Of a stretch of DNA of 23,919 nucleotides, positions 1 to 8,412 are shown piece by piece. Source of the DNA: a virus; IMG/VR virus record IMGVR_UViG_3300020401_000092, positions 1 to 23,919 of that record, one strand, 5' to 3'. The position numbers and the translations under genes were made by a program. The notes beneath the pieces were generated by a model that saw only the letters and a program-made list of their open reading frames with translations, was not told where the DNA came from and did not search any database. Within the stretch, counting starts at the first letter, position 1. Every line of letters begins with the position of its first letter.

Positions 1-778
1 TTGTCCAGTTGTTTGTGCCATCTCTTGCTGGTGCGGCGTTCACGCCACCTGACAAGATTTGGGTTTGCTCAACGAAGCGCACTGCTTCAAATCGACCAAC
101 TTCACCATTGGTAATCTTGCGATAACCAGTAGTTGTGTATTGATCGACAGACTCTAACTCATCTTTTAGATCACGAAACGTTGTAGGTCTTGCGATAGCG
201 ATGTAATCATCACCCTCGTAAGCTGGTATGTTTCGCTCTTTCATTAAGTCAGAAATCTTACGCACATGCGTTTTAGTCAAGCCAATGTCGTTGTTACCTG
301 TAGCGGTTCCATCTGTGTACAACGTACCAGTTGATGCCGCCGCACCTGTAGCAACATACTTCAGCGGTGTAAGCCTAAACTTAGCTTCTGCTTCAGTGTC
401 GAGGGTTTCACGACAATCTCTGGACAAAACATTTCTTGTTACGTCCATGACATTGTGCTTACCAAGCATATCAGTCAAGCTTGTAAACGGAACAGAGTTG
501 CCCCATTCAACAACCGTTGCTGTAGCTTGGTTGATTGTGAAGTTAGTTTCTGCAATCGCAGTTCCTTCAGTTAAGGTAGAACCACCAGTTGCAACCTTGG
601 AATAAACGTTCCATGTGACGGTTGAACCGTTGTTTAAACCTTTATCTGCGAAGTCTTTAGCATCGCAGAACTGACGAAATTTAGTAGACGCTCGTACTTC
701 CATGCGTAAAACTGAGGACAGTTCATCAGCATATAGATAGCCGCCAAGCGTATTGGTAGACCATAATTGTCCAGCCAT
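1..778 (-). CDS. Major capsid protein, N4-gp56 family (N-terminal part, cut by window edge)
   Basis: This is the shell subunit of the phage head. The frame is open from an ATG at 778 to the left edge, giving the first 259 residues with no stop. The protein starts MAGQLWSTNTLGGYLYADEL and later carries IARPTTFRDLKDELE followed by TNGEVGRFEAVRFVEQT. I recognise that block as typical of the N4-gp56 capsid family (HK97-like fold). A strong Shine-Dalgarno (AGGAGG, about 784-789) lies five bases before the ATG. The scaffold gene lies directly upstream, which is the classical scaffold-capsid order. The C-terminal part lies outside the window. The family call rests on remembered motif patterns, not on a search. 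Confidence 0.87.
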   Translation of the reverse strand, partial: MAGQLWSTNTLGGYLYADELSSVLRMEVRASTKFRQFCDAKDFADKGLNNGSTVTWNVYSKVATGGSTLTEGTAIAETNFTINQATATVVEWGNSVPFTSLTDMLGKHNVMDVTRNVLSRDCRETLDTEAEAKFRLTPLKYVATGAAASTGTLYTDGTATGNNDIGLTKTHVRKISDLMKERNIPAYEGDDYIAIARPTTFRDLKDELESVDQYTTTGYRKITNGEVGRFEAVRFVEQTQILSGGVNAAPARDGTNNWT

Positions 779-803
779 TTATGCCTCCTATTTCTGTTAG
801 GCG

Positions 804-1922
804 TTAATAAATGGGCAAATTCCTAGCTTCGCGTTCCTCACGAATAATCTCTGATTGAGTTTTAGGACGTGGAGTTCCACGACTAGGCGTTGCCGCGCTC
901 ACTTTTCGCGGTTGTTTTGCTGTGCCAGCCTTTCGGTTTTGCTTGTCAGCTAGACCGTCTGTCTGACCGTCTGAACGTCCATTGTACCAAGAACGAGTCT
1001 TAGCCCCACCATCCATAAGTAAATCCTGATATGATTTAACACCGTAACCAGCTTGTCGCGCTTCTCTATGGCGTTCCCACCACGATTGAATAGGCGCGGC
1101 GTTAAGTTGCTGTTCTGTATAACCTAAACTCATAAGATCTTCTTTTAAGCCTTGGTTAACAAAATTAACGGCGATAGATTGTAGGTTTGGATCTTCCTTG
1201 ATCTCTGGGTATTCAGTCAACGCATTGTTCAGCGCGGTTTGATGCTCTGTTTGCTCACGAACAATAGCCGCCGTCATTTGTGCAACTTGATTTGGGTTTA
1301 GTTGCTGTTGACCTTGACCACTGCCCCTAAGTTGTGTAACCGCTTCTCTAACTTGCGATTCATCGCCATACATAAAAGCATTTACAAGAGCGTCATCATC
1401 ATTGGTAGACGCTGGTTGTTGCTCTTGCACTGGCGCTTGCGGTTGTGCTTGCATTTGCTGTTGCTGTTCAAACTGTAATTTCAGTTCGTTAGCTTGGCGC
1501 AATGCCGCCGCCGCATCTTGAAATCGCTTGTCAGCCGCACGTGACTTTTGCGCTAATTTCAAAACTTCCGCTAATGGCTTACGTTCCTCTTCACCATCAA
1601 TGATAAGAGTATGTAAGTCATCGCCCTTAGAACTAGCTTCAGTTTTAGGCGTGGGTTGTTCAGAAGCTGACCGCCCTTGGGGTGGGTCTGCTTGCTGTTG
1701 ACCGTCCTGTTCCTCTGCTTCTTCTTCGGTGTTGTCATCAATCGCATCCAATGAGGGTAACGTTGATTCATTGTTTAGTTGTTGGCTTCGACGTGCCGCC
1801 ATTGCATCCTCAATATTATTGCGGTGCAAATCTTGTACGTCATACTCTGGCTTTTCAGCCGGAGCCTGTTCTGCCTCAACATTAACATCCTCATTATCGA
1901 GGGTAGTTTCTGTATCAGACAT
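804..1922 (-). CDS. Scaffolding / head assembly protein
   Basis: A 372-residue protein between the portal block and the capsid gene, the usual place for the internal scaffold that guides procapsid assembly. The N-terminal half is very acidic, the middle is rich in Gln and Ala with predicted helical or coiled segments (KSRAADKRFQDAAAALRQAN, then a Gln run), and the C-terminus is short and basic (SEIIREEREARNLPIY). Scaffolds often bind the coat through such a charged C-terminal helix. I chose the ATG at 1922 because AAGGAAAAGGA precedes it and a more upstream start (2012) would overlap the neighbouring gene by 56 bases. The assignment comes from position and composition. There is no conserved catalytic motif. 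Confidence 0.75.
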   Translation of the reverse strand: MSDTETTLDNEDVNVEAEQAPAEKPEYDVQDLHRNNIEDAMAARRSQQLNNESTLPSLDAIDDNTEEEAEEQDGQQQADPPQGRSASEQPTPKTEASSKGDDLHTLIIDGEEERKPLAEVLKLAQKSRAADKRFQDAAAALRQANELKLQFEQQQQMQAQPQAPVQEQQPASTNDDDALVNAFMYGDESQVREAVTQLRGSGQGQQQLNPNQVAQMTAAIVREQTEHQTALNNALTEYPEIKEDPNLQSIAVNFVNQGLKEDLMSLGYTEQQLNAAPIQSWWERHREARQAGYGVKSYQDLLMDGGAKTRSWYNGRSDGQTDGLADKQNRKAGTAKQPRKVSAATPSRGTPRPKTQSEIIREEREARNLPIY

Positions 1923-1956
1923 TCCTTTTCCTTGGTTAGAATTAAAGGCTTTCGCC

Positions 1957-2247
1957 CTACAAGTCCTCGACTTGTTCTGCCTCGACGATCTCACGGTAGG
2001 CTTGTCTGCCATCGTTTATGATCTGCTCGATGTCTTGTTGCATACAATCGAAACGTTTTATTTCGGCTTGTGTGCGTCTAATCTCTGATGCTTGTTGCTC
2101 TGGGCATAAATCAACCAGCTTTTCTTTTAACTCGTCAACACGCTCTACCATGCGCCCAAGCACATACTTGAATAACGGTGTCTCTAATTCTGCTTCTATA
2201 TCTGCGCCTAATCTAGCAAGGCCCAGCAAATCATCTTGTGGTGTCAT
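1957..2247 (-). CDS. Small helical head-region protein of unknown function
   Basis: A 96-residue, charged and almost entirely helical protein (for example GRMVERVDELKEKLVDLCPE, then RRTQAEIKRFDCMQQDIEQI), with no membrane segment or signal peptide. Its ATG overlaps the stop of the upstream virion gene by one base (TAATG), so it is translationally coupled to it, and the scaffold gene follows after 34 bases. The position between portal-side virion proteins and scaffold suggests a minor head or assembly role, such as a chaperone or connector factor. I do not recognise the family. Confidence 0.7.
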   Translation of the reverse strand: MTPQDDLLGLARLGADIEAELETPLFKYVLGRMVERVDELKEKLVDLCPEQQASEIRRTQAEIKRFDCMQQDIEQIINDGRQAYREIVEAEQVEDL

Positions 2248-3938
2248 TAAACCATATTAGGCGGTAATGTTGGCAATGGGTTAGCATCTAACTCTGGCGC
2301 TTGTGGCGGCATATAGTTAGGGTAGCTATCTGCTTGTGCTGGTGCTGACATTTCCTGTGATGAAAACAAAGAACTTGTTGGCAATGGCGCACCAGAGAAA
2401 AACAAATCAGGGAATTTTTTGAATAATTCTCTGCGCTCTTCCTCTGTGCCATATTTATAAATGTCTGTAATGCCGTGTCGCTCTAAAATAGCTAATGTTT
2501 GTGGAGACACTTCTTTTGGAACGATTGCGCCAGCAAACTCATCTAAACTTACAGCACGTTTTGGTTTGGCTTCAAAGTATTCTGTTATCATGTCTTTAAA
2601 ACCAGCCTTAAATGATTGCACATTTCCTTTTGCTATTTTTACTGCCTCATCGTAATCATCACCCAATAAGTCTTTAGCCCAACTAGGGTTTTTGTTGCTG
2701 GCTATATCTTCTAGAAAATCTTGTGCGCCTCTAAAGTTATCATTAAAATGTTTAGCCGCTAAATCCTCTATCGTGTGCGCCACATCACTATTAACGTAAT
2801 CTTTTAATTCCTCAAATTCTTGGCTAGAAACTAATAGATTTCTTTTCTCTTTTATTTCATCCAAAGTTTTAAACTTATCAAGCAACATTGCGCGGAGTCG
2901 ACCAGCGCCTAACATTCCACCTTTTTCAGTGCCTTTTTCAAATGCCTTGTCGCTTTTCATACGTTTCACAGCTTCATCTAACGTATACTCTGGAAATTTT
3001 CTTCTGTTTCCTGACGGCGTGAAAACGCCGCCTCTTGGCAGTATGCTTTTCCGTAACGTTCCATATTTACTTAAGCCATCAAAAGTATTTAAAAAATCTT
3101 CGTTGAAACGATTTTCACCTAATGCTTGCGATGCCGCTTGTTGTAAATCATAAAACTTATTGTAATCTTTAGGATTAATAGCGCCGCTTGCTACAGCCGC
3201 CTGTATCTGTTTCAAGGGTTTGTCAGCGTCTGCAATCGAATCATACATACCATGAAAGTAAGTTACATCATCTAAGTGGCTTAACATTGGATCATTTTGC
3301 AAAGCTTCAAACGATTCTTTATTATTTACAAAATCCTTAAAAAACACTTGTGGCTGTCTGCCTGTGTACGCATCTGCTGGGTAAACAAAATTTTGTGCAG
3401 ATGGTGTTGCCATGTCTTTACTTGCAACCAAACTTATATTTCCGAAATCTGTCAACGGTTCTTCTACTCGTGAAATTGCTAAAGACGGCATTGGCAAACC
3501 ACCAATTTCGTCAACAATGCGTAACGCTTGCGGGTTAATGTTGTGTTGAACGATCATAGGGTTAGTTACTGCTTCTTGCACCTCTGGCAACGCATTATCA
3601 CCTTGTCTTCTTAACGCACTCGACCCAAGCACCGCGCCCTGTGGCAACTTACTAATGATACCGCCTGCCATTGTGTTTATTGCTGGATTAGTTGCAAACA
3701 AACGCTCTAACCCTGACATATTTTGACTAGCAACTGGGTCTGTTGCCCTAGCATACTGCGCCATCATCTCTGGCAAACTAAAACCTTCTGCAACCGCCTG
3801 ACCACCTTGCATAACTGCTTGCAACAACGGCACTAACTGACCACCGCCTTGCGTTTGCGCCACTGGCACTTGCCCAGCAGTGTCATAAGCTATTAATTGT
3901 CTAGGTTGCACCCCTGCAACTGGCGGCAAATCGACCAT
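2247..3938 (-). CDS. Virion-region protein with a domain known from large polyvalent proteins
   Basis: A 563-residue protein whose ATG overlaps the portal stop by one base (TAATG). The first 60 residues are rich in Gly, Gln and Ala (QTQGGGQLVPLLQAVMQGGQ), as in internal head proteins. Residues about 128-200 carry a block I recognise from very large 'polyvalent' proteins of phages and conjugative elements: HNINPQALRIVDEIGGLPMP, SLAIS, DFGNISLV, and a YPADAYTGRQPQVFF-like end. Beyond it lies an unfamiliar, mostly helical and charged region ending in a Pro-rich tail. Location between portal and scaffold suggests a protein packaged in the head, perhaps injected with the DNA. No catalytic residues can be assigned. 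It could simply be a minor head protein. Confidence 0.65.
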   Translation of the reverse strand: MVDLPPVAGVQPRQLIAYDTAGQVPVAQTQGGGQLVPLLQAVMQGGQAVAEGFSLPEMMAQYARATDPVASQNMSGLERLFATNPAINTMAGGIISKLPQGAVLGSSALRRQGDNALPEVQEAVTNPMIVQHNINPQALRIVDEIGGLPMPSLAISRVEEPLTDFGNISLVASKDMATPSAQNFVYPADAYTGRQPQVFFKDFVNNKESFEALQNDPMLSHLDDVTYFHGMYDSIADADKPLKQIQAAVASGAINPKDYNKFYDLQQAASQALGENRFNEDFLNTFDGLSKYGTLRKSILPRGGVFTPSGNRRKFPEYTLDEAVKRMKSDKAFEKGTEKGGMLGAGRLRAMLLDKFKTLDEIKEKRNLLVSSQEFEELKDYVNSDVAHTIEDLAAKHFNDNFRGAQDFLEDIASNKNPSWAKDLLGDDYDEAVKIAKGNVQSFKAGFKDMITEYFEAKPKRAVSLDEFAGAIVPKEVSPQTLAILERHGITDIYKYGTEEERRELFKKFPDLFFSGAPLPTSSLFSSQEMSAPAQADSYPNYMPPQAPELDANPLPTLPPNMV

Positions 3939-6061
3939 TACATGACATTGACGTTGCTTGCATTAGGCATCAGTCGCGCTCTAGCTAAATCAAGTTTAAA
4001 TCCCTGCTCTGCAAGTGCGGCTTTGCCCTCAACATCCATCTGCGCTTTCTGTGCGTCCATCTGACCCTTCATCTGCGCTTCTGCTAATTTAACTTGTCGG
4101 TCTATATTCTTGTCTTTTACTTGACCCTGTAGTTGTTGGATAATCTGACCCATCTGGCCTAACTGCGCTTGTAGCTGTTGTATGCGTGGGTCTTCGCCCT
4201 GACCATCTTTAAAGTTCAAGAACCGTTGACCATCTTTGTATCCGGCCTTGCCGAATATCTCTGACGCTATCGCTTCCACGCCTGACGTTTCTAACACATT
4301 AGGCCCATACAATTGCACAAGTGGCGCTACAAGCTGACCAAACGTTTGCATAGCAAGCGCAAACTTGCGGCCCTGCATCAATGGATCTGTGCCGCCTATG
4401 CCTACGTTTACATTTACCGTTAACTCGCCCTGCAACAGATCGTCAGTGATCTGGTTTATGCCATACTTCTGAAACAAGTCTGCCTTTTCAGCCGCCAATG
4501 CTAGCACAACACTGTCAGTCTCATATGCTTGCTCTAGATGCACCATCTGACGCAATACAGGCTCGACAAACGACTCACTGAATACACGCAAGTCATATTC
4601 CATTAGCGTGTTGCTTTGCCCTGACAACATTGCCATGCCGCCAACTGTTTCATTCATACGGCGATTGGACTGGATACTGCTGTTGTTAAAGTTACCAGCT
4701 AGTTCGTCAAAATCTAGGTTGATCCTGTCTTGCTCTGCATAAGCTTGACTGTTAACTGGCGGTGGAGCCATCTCGATAACGTCAGTAGCTGGATCATCCA
4801 TTGTAATAACTTTAGCGGGTGATCTGTTCATCAATGCTGGCACAAGCGCCTTGTTACCACGCCTTACCTTGACCATCGGCGTTAGGCTGAACTTCAGTGC
4901 GTCCATGCGTAGGTTTGCCAAGTCGTTCGACTCTTGCTGTAGTGGCCCTAGCATCTCCACACGGCTTGATGGATATGGCTTAAACGCTTCGATGTTTGAG
5001 TAACCCACGACCACTGGCCTGTCACCGTTTTTGCAGTGTAAATACACTTCGCCAACTGGTGTTGGATCTGTCAGCATTGCCGCCGTTGCCAGCGTGTAAT
5101 AGTGGTAGTCTTGATCGCCGCGCTTTACAAAGTTTTCATGCACAAACACAACTTCGTAATCATCGATTGGTGCGTCTGTGTCACGTCTACTTGGCCCATC
5201 AAACATATTTCGTGCATCGTCCAAGTCAGCGGCATCTTCTTCTTTGCCTTGCTGTAGCGTTGCATCATCTAGTTCTTTCCATGCTGGCTGGCCTGTCTTG
5301 GGGTCTGCATCAACCATCATCTGCTTAACATCAATAGCAAACATAGGCCGTCTGACTATAAGATATGGGCTACTTCCAACAGGGTCTAGCCAATCAGCCG
5401 CTGGATCGAACAAAATGTTTTCTGGCTCTATTGGCTCTATGACAGGCTCATCTTTTACCACCGTCATGCGGGGCTGTACGTCAATATCACCTTTATCGTT
5501 GATAATAGGCATACCATTTTCGTCAGCTACCACCTCTTCACCGTCCTCTGCTTCAGCATAATGCCAGAAGATCTTGGCGGCTGTGATACCGTAAATATCG
5601 GCTGTCTGCCTTGCGCCAACGAGCAATCTAAACCAAGGTACTGTCTTTTGCAGTCTGTAATTTAGCAACTCTTGCATAATGCCAGCAGACGCTAACTGGT
5701 TAGGATCGTTGTCGTTTTGCGGCGTAATGTTTACAACGTCATTCGTGCTGAAAAACGCTTGTGCTGTAACTGCTTCGTTTTTCCTTACATATGACCTGAC
5801 CTTTGGCCTAAACAGTCTGGAACGGCGTTTAAATGCGTCTGAGTTATATTTTGACCCTGCTGGGTGTTCGTTGTTAAACAGATTGAGGTTGCGCTCCCAA
5901 TCATCCCTATGAGCCGCTTGCACATAGTCAACAGCATTGTCATAACAGCTACGGCTTAACTCTAACCAATCGGTGTCATCTTCTGGTGATAGACCTTCAC
6001 CATTGTCATCAACCTCGTAGTCCATAAGCTTTGAGTCGGCTGAACCGTCTGTAATACGCAT
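3938..6061 (-). CDS. Portal protein, P22-like
   Basis: The portal forms the dodecameric ring at one head vertex through which DNA enters and leaves and to which TerL docks. At 707 residues it matches the P22-like class in size. Visible marks are an N-terminal region starting from an acidic tail, RRSRLFRPKVRSYVRKNEAV near residues 83-102, a region with PENILFDPAADWLDPVGSS typical of P22-type portals, and a C-terminal Gln-rich helical 'barrel' (residues about 620-690, with QLQAQLGQMGQIIQQLQGQV). A Shine-Dalgarno AGGGA precedes the ATG. It sits downstream of terminase and small head genes and is coupled to the next gene by TAATG. The family call is by remembered pattern. Confidence 0.88.
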   Translation of the reverse strand: MRITDGSADSKLMDYEVDDNGEGLSPEDDTDWLELSRSCYDNAVDYVQAAHRDDWERNLNLFNNEHPAGSKYNSDAFKRRSRLFRPKVRSYVRKNEAVTAQAFFSTNDVVNITPQNDNDPNQLASAGIMQELLNYRLQKTVPWFRLLVGARQTADIYGITAAKIFWHYAEAEDGEEVVADENGMPIINDKGDIDVQPRMTVVKDEPVIEPIEPENILFDPAADWLDPVGSSPYLIVRRPMFAIDVKQMMVDADPKTGQPAWKELDDATLQQGKEEDAADLDDARNMFDGPSRRDTDAPIDDYEVVFVHENFVKRGDQDYHYYTLATAAMLTDPTPVGEVYLHCKNGDRPVVVGYSNIEAFKPYPSSRVEMLGPLQQESNDLANLRMDALKFSLTPMVKVRRGNKALVPALMNRSPAKVITMDDPATDVIEMAPPPVNSQAYAEQDRINLDFDELAGNFNNSSIQSNRRMNETVGGMAMLSGQSNTLMEYDLRVFSESFVEPVLRQMVHLEQAYETDSVVLALAAEKADLFQKYGINQITDDLLQGELTVNVNVGIGGTDPLMQGRKFALAMQTFGQLVAPLVQLYGPNVLETSGVEAIASEIFGKAGYKDGQRFLNFKDGQGEDPRIQQLQAQLGQMGQIIQQLQGQVKDKNIDRQVKLAEAQMKGQMDAQKAQMDVEGKAALAEQGFKLDLARARLMPNASNVNVM

Positions 6062-6071
6062 TTCTTATTCC

Positions 6072-6404
6072 CTACCAAGGACTCTTACTGGCTTCTTCAG
6101 CATATGCCGCCACGTCTACATTGCCACGCCGTAAATTGTGACGCTCTAGTATTTCGCCGCCAGCCCTCATTATTGCGTCTTCAAAAGTAACGCTAGGATC
6201 GTTTAAATTTATAAAGTAACCCATGTCTGCGCTCAATGCTGGGTTACGCACGATAGCAACAGCACCACGCACTGCAACTTGCCATCTATAACCTGTATAA
6301 TGCTTGTCAAGTTGTGCCGCCGCACGTGACGCCATATTCATCTCTGTCGGCGTAGGTACACCAGCTACATCACGATAGATCGTGACGTTTTCACTTCCAT
6401 CCAT
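6072..6404 (-). CDS. Hypothetical protein between packaging and portal genes
   Basis: A 110-residue protein from the ATG at 6404 (MDGSENVTIYRDVAG). A longer reading from 6485 exists, but it would lie almost fully over the upstream 59-residue gene, whose stop overlaps this start by 14 bases, so 6404 is preferred. The protein is soluble, mixed alpha/beta, with YRWQVAVRGAVAIVRNP in the middle and a charged C-terminal helix (ILERHNLRRGNVDVAAYAEE). The portal gene follows after 10 bases. I do not recognise the family. The position suggests a conserved minor head or assembly factor. Confidence 0.65.
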   Translation of the reverse strand: MDGSENVTIYRDVAGVPTPTEMNMASRAAAQLDKHYTGYRWQVAVRGAVAIVRNPALSADMGYFINLNDPSVTFEDAIMRAGGEILERHNLRRGNVDVAAYAEEASKSPW

Positions 6405-6570
6405 ACTTCTGCCCTGCACGTGGCTCACCTTGCACAAAGTAGCGGCCTGATTGGTCTGCATCATATGTGTCTGACGGCTTGCCAAACTTGTAGACCCAAG
6501 GGTAGTAGGCTTTTTCGTAAAAATCCCTGTCGGCCTCTAACACAAGCGACTTAAATGAAATGGTTGTCAT
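6391..6570 (-). CDS. 59-residue hypothetical protein
   Basis: A small ORF starting MTTISFKSLVLEADRDFYEK and ending QGEPRAGQKYGWK. It is aromatic-rich (six Tyr, two Trp) and soluble. Its ATG at 6570 forms an ATGA overlap with the stop of the upstream 14-codon ORF, and its stop overlaps the start of the next gene by 14 bases, which fits a continuous coupled late operon. The Shine-Dalgarno is weak (AAAGG about 14 bases upstream), so translation may depend on coupling. No family is recognised. Support is the tight packing and the absence of another coding option in this stretch. Confidence 0.55.
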   Translation of the reverse strand: MTTISFKSLVLEADRDFYEKAYYPWVYKFGKPSDTYDADQSGRYFVQGEPRAGQKYGWK

Positions 6571-6611
6571 TTCTTTTTCTTACCTTTGGTGTGTTTTTTT
6601 CCATACGGCAT
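6567..6611 (-). CDS. 14-residue Lys-rich micro-ORF
   Basis: The peptide is MPYGKKHTKGKKKK: eight of the fourteen residues are Lys or His. It starts three bases past the stop of the 44-residue basic gene and ends in an ATGA overlap with the next gene. Very short MPYGK-type lysine-rich ORFs occur, as I remember, near portal genes of some marine phages, but I cannot verify that here. It may encode a real DNA-contacting peptide or merely serve to couple translation. The Shine-Dalgarno is weak (AGAAAG). Confidence 0.35.
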   Translation of the reverse strand: MPYGKKHTKGKKKK

Positions 6612-6613
6612 TG

Positions 6614-6748
6614 TTATTTCTTTCTGCGTCTTAATTTAGTTTTCGTTGTTGTCATTGGACGGCTGTTTTGATACAGCGCCCTATCTTTAGTTGAAATAGC
6701 CCCCATTGGCCCTTTACGCTTTGTGGTTTTCTTTTTATACATTGCCAT
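6614..6748 (-). CDS. 44-residue very basic protein
   Basis: Starts MAMYKKKTTKRKGPMGAIST and ends in a second basic cluster (TKTKLRRRKK); about 16 of 44 residues are Lys or Arg. The ATG directly follows the TerL stop, and a good Shine-Dalgarno (GAGGA, seven bases upstream) lies in the TerL tail. The two basic ends around a short neutral middle look like a nucleic-acid binding peptide, for instance a packaged DNA-condensing or decoration factor. That is inference; no family is recognised. Confidence 0.6.
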   Translation of the reverse strand: MAMYKKKTTKRKGPMGAISTKDRALYQNSRPMTTTKTKLRRRKK

Positions 6749-8125
6749 TTAACTATCCTCGTAATAGTCGGTTTCGTAATAATGATCTTCGCTCACACGA
6801 TGATCAGGCGATGCAAACGTGAGTAAAAATGCGTCTGCTAGGTCTGGTGAGCCACCCAAACGTTGCTTTGTTTTATCTTTTGGTTCGACTTGTATTTTGC
6901 CGCTTGCTGTCATTGCATAACGTGGGGCTGTTAGCTCACCAATGAGGTCTGGATCATCAACCATTTTGCAGTCTCTGGCCTCTAACCATTCGCGGCCTTT
7001 AAACCACAATTCATCACGTAGCCGCATATATCTAGCCCTGACACTTGGGCTTTCTGCTACGTTAATTCCAATAGCTGGCAAATCCTCATCTTGCAAAATG
7101 TCAACCACGCCACTGCCTACGCCTATTGAGTCAATCAGTATTTTAGCTGGGCGCTCTGATGACGGCGTTTGCAAGTATTCGTCTATTACGATGCCAGCAA
7201 CTTGTGTCACTGACTTGTTACGCCAGCTTTTAACTGGCTCTAACATCACATTTCTTTGGCGCTTGGCTAAAGCTGTTTGATCATCACCAAACCTTGCTAC
7301 GTCTAGACCCCATGTGGGCTGACCCATCAGCGGCTCTACATCTCGACGTATAGCGGCCTCACAGAGCGACAAAGAGATAATTGCGTCATCTGATTGCTCT
7401 GGGAAGTCTCCAAGCACCCTGACGGCGTATATTGCGCTGTCAGCACCATACTTGCCCTTCATCTCTTCTATAAAACTTGGATCGACTCTTGTGCTATCGG
7501 CACAGCTAACACGCTTTGTCCACCAACTTGCTCTACGTGAATGAAACGCTTCGTAAAAATATCCTGATGTTCGTGTAGGGTTGCCAAGCATTAGGCTGAC
7601 TGCGCCTTTTGTACTCATTGCGCCTTGACCTACTTCGTAAATGATTTCTTCTACGCCGCTGGCCTCATCAACAACAAACAACATATTGTCCGAATGAAAA
7701 CCTTGAAAAGCTTCGCCGCTTGTTGCAGTTCGCGCCACAGCAAAAGCGTTATCAGGTCTGCTTTTTAAATAAAACCTAGTTGCGGTTAATTCAAACAAGT
7801 CTTTTAACTCTGTCGGCATTTTACGATGCCACGTTGCCAACTCTGCCCATAATATATCTTGCAATTGGTGTGCTGTTGGAGCCGTTACCGCGCACTTAGA
7901 TGGGCTACGTGTATAAAGCCACCAGAGTATTGACCAAGCCGCAAACGCCGATTTTCCTACACCATGACCTGATCTTATTGCTAATCTATCTTCAGTGCAT
8001 AGTGCCGTCAGTGCTTCCGCTTGCCATTTCTCCGGTGTCACTCCCAGCGTCTGTTCTACGAACATCGTCGGATTCTGAGACCATGCTCTGCCCAGCGTCT
8101 GCCACTGATCTTGTGAGCCATTCAT
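6749..8125 (-). CDS. terL: Terminase large subunit (TerL)
   Basis: The ATP-driven DNA packaging motor and nuclease, 458 residues. Walker A is SGHGVGKS (52-59), Walker B is MLFVVDEAS (148-156, Asp153 and Glu154), and the coupling motif is LMLGNPTRTSG (178-188). The RNase-H-like nuclease half shows Asp275 in GLDVARFGDD, Asp332 in ILIDSIGVGSG, and Asp428/Asp431 in SPDLADAF, so both enzymatic centres look intact. The N-terminus (VEQTLGVTPEKWQAEAL) matches the adenine-binding region of this family. The start at 8125 lies 134 bases inside the upstream terS-like gene; no strong Shine-Dalgarno is close, so coupling is likely. A later Met at residue 21 would remove little of the ATPase. Confidence 0.95.
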   Translation of the reverse strand: MNGSQDQWQTLGRAWSQNPTMFVEQTLGVTPEKWQAEALTALCTEDRLAIRSGHGVGKSAFAAWSILWWLYTRSPSKCAVTAPTAHQLQDILWAELATWHRKMPTELKDLFELTATRFYLKSRPDNAFAVARTATSGEAFQGFHSDNMLFVVDEASGVEEIIYEVGQGAMSTKGAVSLMLGNPTRTSGYFYEAFHSRRASWWTKRVSCADSTRVDPSFIEEMKGKYGADSAIYAVRVLGDFPEQSDDAIISLSLCEAAIRRDVEPLMGQPTWGLDVARFGDDQTALAKRQRNVMLEPVKSWRNKSVTQVAGIVIDEYLQTPSSERPAKILIDSIGVGSGVVDILQDEDLPAIGINVAESPSVRARYMRLRDELWFKGREWLEARDCKMVDDPDLIGELTAPRYAMTASGKIQVEPKDKTKQRLGGSPDLADAFLLTFASPDHRVSEDHYYETDYYEDS

Positions 8126-8375
8126 ATATTGAGCCGTTTACCTCTGCTTCTACTTTCTGTTCAACTGATGCTAACTTAGGATGTATATAAGGCGCGGCTG
8201 ACTTAGCCGCATCCATACGTGTATCAAATTCTTGCGTTGGGTCTCGCATAATATTTAACATGTACTCTAAAGGGGTTATCCCCTCTTCTGCACAACGGTT
8301 AGCTATCTCAATTGATTTGACGTTTTTACTACCTTTTTTTCGCCCAGAATTTGGCCTTGGGCCGCCATGTGCCAT
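7992..8375 (-). CDS. terS: Terminase small subunit-like protein (TerS)
   Basis: A 127-residue protein directly upstream of TerL. TerS recognises packaging sites on the DNA and regulates TerL. The N-terminal GGPRPNSGRKKGSKN, the ITPLEYMLNIMRDPT helix and the AAKSAAPYIHPKLASVE segment form the pattern I know from phage and GTA-like small terminases. The ATG at 8375 has AGAGGA five bases upstream. The last ~45 residues, rich in Ser, Asp and Gly, are encoded in a different frame over the first 134 bases of terL. That tail has no family look and may be a read-on extension. Confidence 0.8.
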   Translation of the reverse strand: MAHGGPRPNSGRKKGSKNVKSIEIANRCAEEGITPLEYMLNIMRDPTQEFDTRMDAAKSAAPYIHPKLASVEQKVEAEVNGSIYEWLTRSVADAGQSMVSESDDVRRTDAGSDTGEMASGSTDGTMH

Positions 8376-8412
8376 GATGTTCCTCTTGGTTTATAATTGG
8401 TTTTTTTTCAAG

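Noticed and set aside
228-605. 125-codon plus-strand ORF
   Set aside because: Antisense to the capsid gene, whose frame matches a known family throughout.
5178-5561. 127-codon plus-strand ORF
   Set aside because: Antisense to the portal gene; Ser-rich shadow translation.
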